Assembly (NCBI RefSeq): GCF_002794355.1
Contig: NZ_PGOI01000007.1
Coordinates: 558,001 to 622,000, forward strand
DNA length: 64,000 nt
From: Pseudorhodobacter sp. MZDSW-24AT
Lineage (GTDB): Bacteria; Pseudomonadota; Alphaproteobacteria; Rhodobacterales; Rhodobacteraceae
Direction of reading: 5' to 3'
Under the pieces are notes generated by a model. That model did no database searches. It saw only the letters and a program-made list of their open reading frames with translations, and had not been told where the DNA came from. Numbering within the stretch: position 1 is the first letter of the stretch; each line of letters begins with the position of its first letter. Positions 63,782 through 64,000 of this stretch are shown here, one piece after another. The position numbers and the translations under genes are program-made.

Positions 63782-64000
63782 CCAAACCCAATCGGTGAAC
63801 CCACCGCAGCGTGCACTTACTCTGCATCGGGAGTTGACCGCCGTGTGGAGCGATCTGCCCGGTTGGCGTGGTGTGCTGGCGTCCGTCAACCATGGCACCA
63901 TTGGCCTGCGCTTTATGGCCACCGCCTGCGTCTTCTTTGCCATCGGCGGGGTTTTGTCGATGTTGATCCGCGCGCAACTGGCGACCCCGCGCGGGGCTTT
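63774..64000 (+). CDS. coxA: Cytochrome c oxidase subunit I (5' part, cut by the window end)
   Basis: First 75 codons of the haem-copper catalytic subunit. After a polar N-terminus the sequence reads LASVNHGTIGLRFMATACVFFAIGGVLSMLIRAQLA, the start of subunit I with VNHxxIG and the first membrane helix. It overlaps coxB by eight bases. The remaining catalytic His and Tyr residues lie beyond the window, so subtype (caa3 or other) is not settled. Confidence 0.9.
   Translation, partial: MNDQTQSVNPPQRALTLHRELTAVWSDLPGWRGVLASVNHGTIGLRFMATACVFFAIGGVLSMLIRAQLATPRGA

Noticed and set aside
1-64000. Mobile elements, prophage, CRISPR arrays or defence islands
   Set aside because: None seen: no transposase, integrase, Cas or restriction genes, no repeat arrays beyond the small ones listed, and gene content is core chromosomal throughout.

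Overview
The window is a GC-rich, densely packed alphaproteobacterial chromosome segment, most likely from the Rhodobacteraceae. The main evidence is the redox-regulator locus regB / senC-regA-hvrA, alpha-type addAB, a bacterial mitofilin gene between hemD and hemY, and the gene order dnaQ-coaE-aroE-maf / origin / hemJ-rho-mnmE-mnmG-rsmG-parA-parB. No insertion sequence, prophage, CRISPR array or rRNA operon was seen. It reads as core chromosome around the replication origin, with a catabolic ABC operon at the left edge and a respiratory operon at the right edge.

Layout. 0-3.8 kb: CUT1-type sugar ABC transporter (two permeases and an ATPase) with a Gfo/Idh/MocA dehydrogenase; its binding protein probably lies upstream of the window. 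3.9 kb: tRNA-Thr(CGT) with a clear promoter. 4.1-7.7 kb, minus strand: hemD, mitofilin and hemY. 7.7-10.5 kb, plus strand: tsaD, gpsA, a YciI-like gene and an EVE gene in overlapping series. 10.5-13.2 kb: a structured intergenic region (possible ncRNA), a DUF2853 gene, ahcY and a small exported protein. 13.3-17.1 kb: an HD phosphohydrolase and the Reg/Prr redox system. 17.2-27.7 kb: a PAS-only membrane protein preceded by a perfect CtrA box, then tsaE-amgK-murU-addB-addA and trxA. 27.8-30.7 kb: hslV, a membrane protein and hslU, coupled by overlapping start and stop codons. 30.8-35.4 kb: envelope and secretion genes (lipoprotein hydrolase, Smr protein, mltA, Tim44-like gene, fxsA, secB).

35.4-46 kb is the origin domain. 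dnaQ-coaE-aroE-maf run leftward and hemJ-rho-mnmE-mnmG-rsmG-parA-parB run rightward from a 414-bp intergenic region holding several near-consensus DnaA boxes and AT-rich tracts. Two perfect 16-bp parS palindromes are embedded in the 5' ends of mnmG and rsmG. 46-56.5 kb holds housekeeping genes: hemW, rdgB, rph, hrcA-grpE, mutS, maeB, msrA. 56.6-59.6 kb: a class IV aminotransferase paired with a sulfotransferase-like gene, then argG. 59.7-64 kb: a bis-heme flavoreductase with a possible 30-residue membrane peptide downstream, and a haem-copper oxidase operon (ctaG, a CopD-like gene, coxB, coxA) interrupted by an opposing DUF2231 gene. The coxB start region looks frameshifted.

The genes tie together DNA replication and segregation (oriC, parS, ParAB), tRNA modification (TsaD/E, MnmE/G), haem synthesis and handling (HemD, HemY, HemJ, HemW), redox and respiratory control (RegAB, SenC, cox operon) and protein quality control (HslUV, HrcA/GrpE, SecB). 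No wholly new system is evident. The best leads are the CtrA-box/PAS protein, the candidate ncRNA near 10.6 kb, the aminotransferase/sulfotransferase pair, the membrane protein between hslV and hslU, and the small peptide and opposed gene in the respiratory region.
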